This document shows, in pieces, positions 63,551-64,000 of a DNA stretch of 64,000 bases. Both the position numbers and the translations under genes were made by a program. Numbering within the stretch: the stretch's first letter is position 1; each line of letters opens with the position of its first letter. Source of the stretch: Leptospira perolatii (GTDB lineage: Bacteria; Spirochaetota; Leptospiria; Leptospirales; Leptospiraceae); NCBI RefSeq assembly GCF_002811875.1, contig NZ_NPDZ01000002.1:62001-126000 (forward strand), written 5' to 3'. Under the pieces are notes generated by a model. That model saw only the letters and a program-made list of their open reading frames with translations. It did not search any database and was not told where the DNA came from.

Positions 63551-64000
63551 ATGAATTCGGTAACGATAATTCTTTCGATGGCTGTCCTGGCCATTTTGAC
63601 CGCTGTCGTGTACGCGCTTAAGGTCACCAGGATCAAAGTCGGAGCAGAAGGAGGAAAAGCAGAAGAAACGAAAAAACTGCTAGAAATTTCCACCGCGATC
63701 TCCGAAGGAGCCATGGCATTTTTGATCCGGGAGTACAAGACGATCTCTCTATTCATCGGCTTTATGGCTGTACTCATCTTCCTTTTATTAGACAATCCTG
63801 AATCTGAGAATTTTCATGATGGGATATTCACAGCGATCGCATTCATTTCGGGCGCATTTATCTCCTGTCTTTCTGGATTTATCGGTATGAAGATCGCTAC
63901 TGCCGGAAACGTTCGGACCGCGGAAGCAGCAAAGAATTCGATGCAAAATGCCTTTAGAGTTGCATTTGACTCTGGAGCGGTCATGGGATTCGGCTTAGTG
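63551..64000 (+). CDS. hppA: Membrane-bound proton/sodium-translocating pyrophosphatase, N-terminal part
   Basis: The frame starts at ATG 63551 and runs off the right window edge after 150 codons. It begins with a membrane helix, then [36 protein letters not shown], the first cytosolic segment of membrane pyrophosphatases, two further helices and the [51 protein letters not shown] block that is diagnostic of HppA. It couples hydrolysis of pyrophosphate to ion transport across the inner membrane. Ion specificity cannot be judged from the part seen. Confidence 0.93.
   Translation, partial: MNSVTIILSMAVLAILTAVVYALKVTRIKVGAEGGKAEETKKLLEISTAISEGAMAFLIREYKTISLFIGFMAVLIFLLLDNPESENFHDGIFTAIAFISGAFISCLSGFIGMKIATAGNVRTAEAAKNSMQNAFRVAFDSGAVMGFGLV

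Noticed and set aside
63508..63795. A 95-codon minus-strand frame at the start of hppA
   Set aside because: It is antisense to the pyrophosphatase N-terminus, which has clear family motifs.

Overview
This 64 kb window looks like a chromosomal segment of a Leptospira species. The evidence is the density of small lipoproteins with spirochaete-type lipoboxes, a tandem set of TRL-like lipoproteins, a lipoprotein resembling the MXAN_6521/LA_1396 family, a 7TM/SpoIIE regulator, and many ATGA-type start/stop overlaps with occasional TTG and GTG starts. Base composition is moderate. The species cannot be named from the sequence. I see no rRNA, tRNA, CRISPR array, prophage or intact insertion sequence.

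Layout. 0-7.4 kb: a DCC-family thiol oxidoreductase (cut by the window edge), a vertebrate-type N-acetylglutamate synthase, an RNA methyltransferase with a long basic tail and bacterioferritin on the minus strand; then a thiolase-like protein, a GT9 glycosyltransferase and aminopeptidase P on the plus strand. 7.4-9.0 kb: an accessory patch with a tandem intergenic repeat, a broken PIN gene and a VapBC pair whose toxin has lost a catalytic aspartate. 9.0-13.0 kb: a complete sulfate ABC importer (cysA, cysW, cysT, sbp). 13.2-22.7 kb: a membrane SpoIIE-type phosphatase, a 44-residue small protein, a large polytopic membrane protein, a DUF445 protein, two small lipoproteins, an HtrA-like protease without signal peptide, an ABM monooxygenase, a nitronate monooxygenase and a DUF1145 protein. 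22.8-27.0 kb: an MlaC-like protein, an RND/MMPL exporter and a lipoprotein in one overlapping operon, probably for lipid transport across the envelope. 27.2-28.5 kb: two glycosyltransferases of the types named after arsenosugar biosynthesis.

28.9-36.3 kb: exported proteins of unknown role, a fatty-acid/sterol hydroxylase, a saccharopine-dehydrogenase-like reductase, and a tight six-gene operon of four TRL-like lipoproteins, one further lipoprotein and an HEGGH metallopeptidase-like lipoprotein. 36.4-51.0 kb: two paralogous circularly permuted ATP-grasp / alpha-E / transglutaminase modules, one unfused and one fused, flanking an NHL lipoprotein - imelysin - TonB receptor cassette likely used for metal (iron) uptake. 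51.1-64 kb: pyrE, a membrane protein, a cytosolic unknown, an FtsX/LolD-type ABC exporter, a SpoIID-domain lipoprotein, an RlmD-like rRNA methyltransferase, more lipoproteins, a TPR protein and the start of a membrane pyrophosphatase (hppA).

The best candidates for under-described biology are the duplicated ATP-grasp/alpha-E/transglutaminase modules around an iron-uptake cassette, the TRL lipoprotein plus metallopeptidase operon, and the MlaC-RND-lipoprotein operon. All functional statements come from motif recognition by eye; no database search was run.
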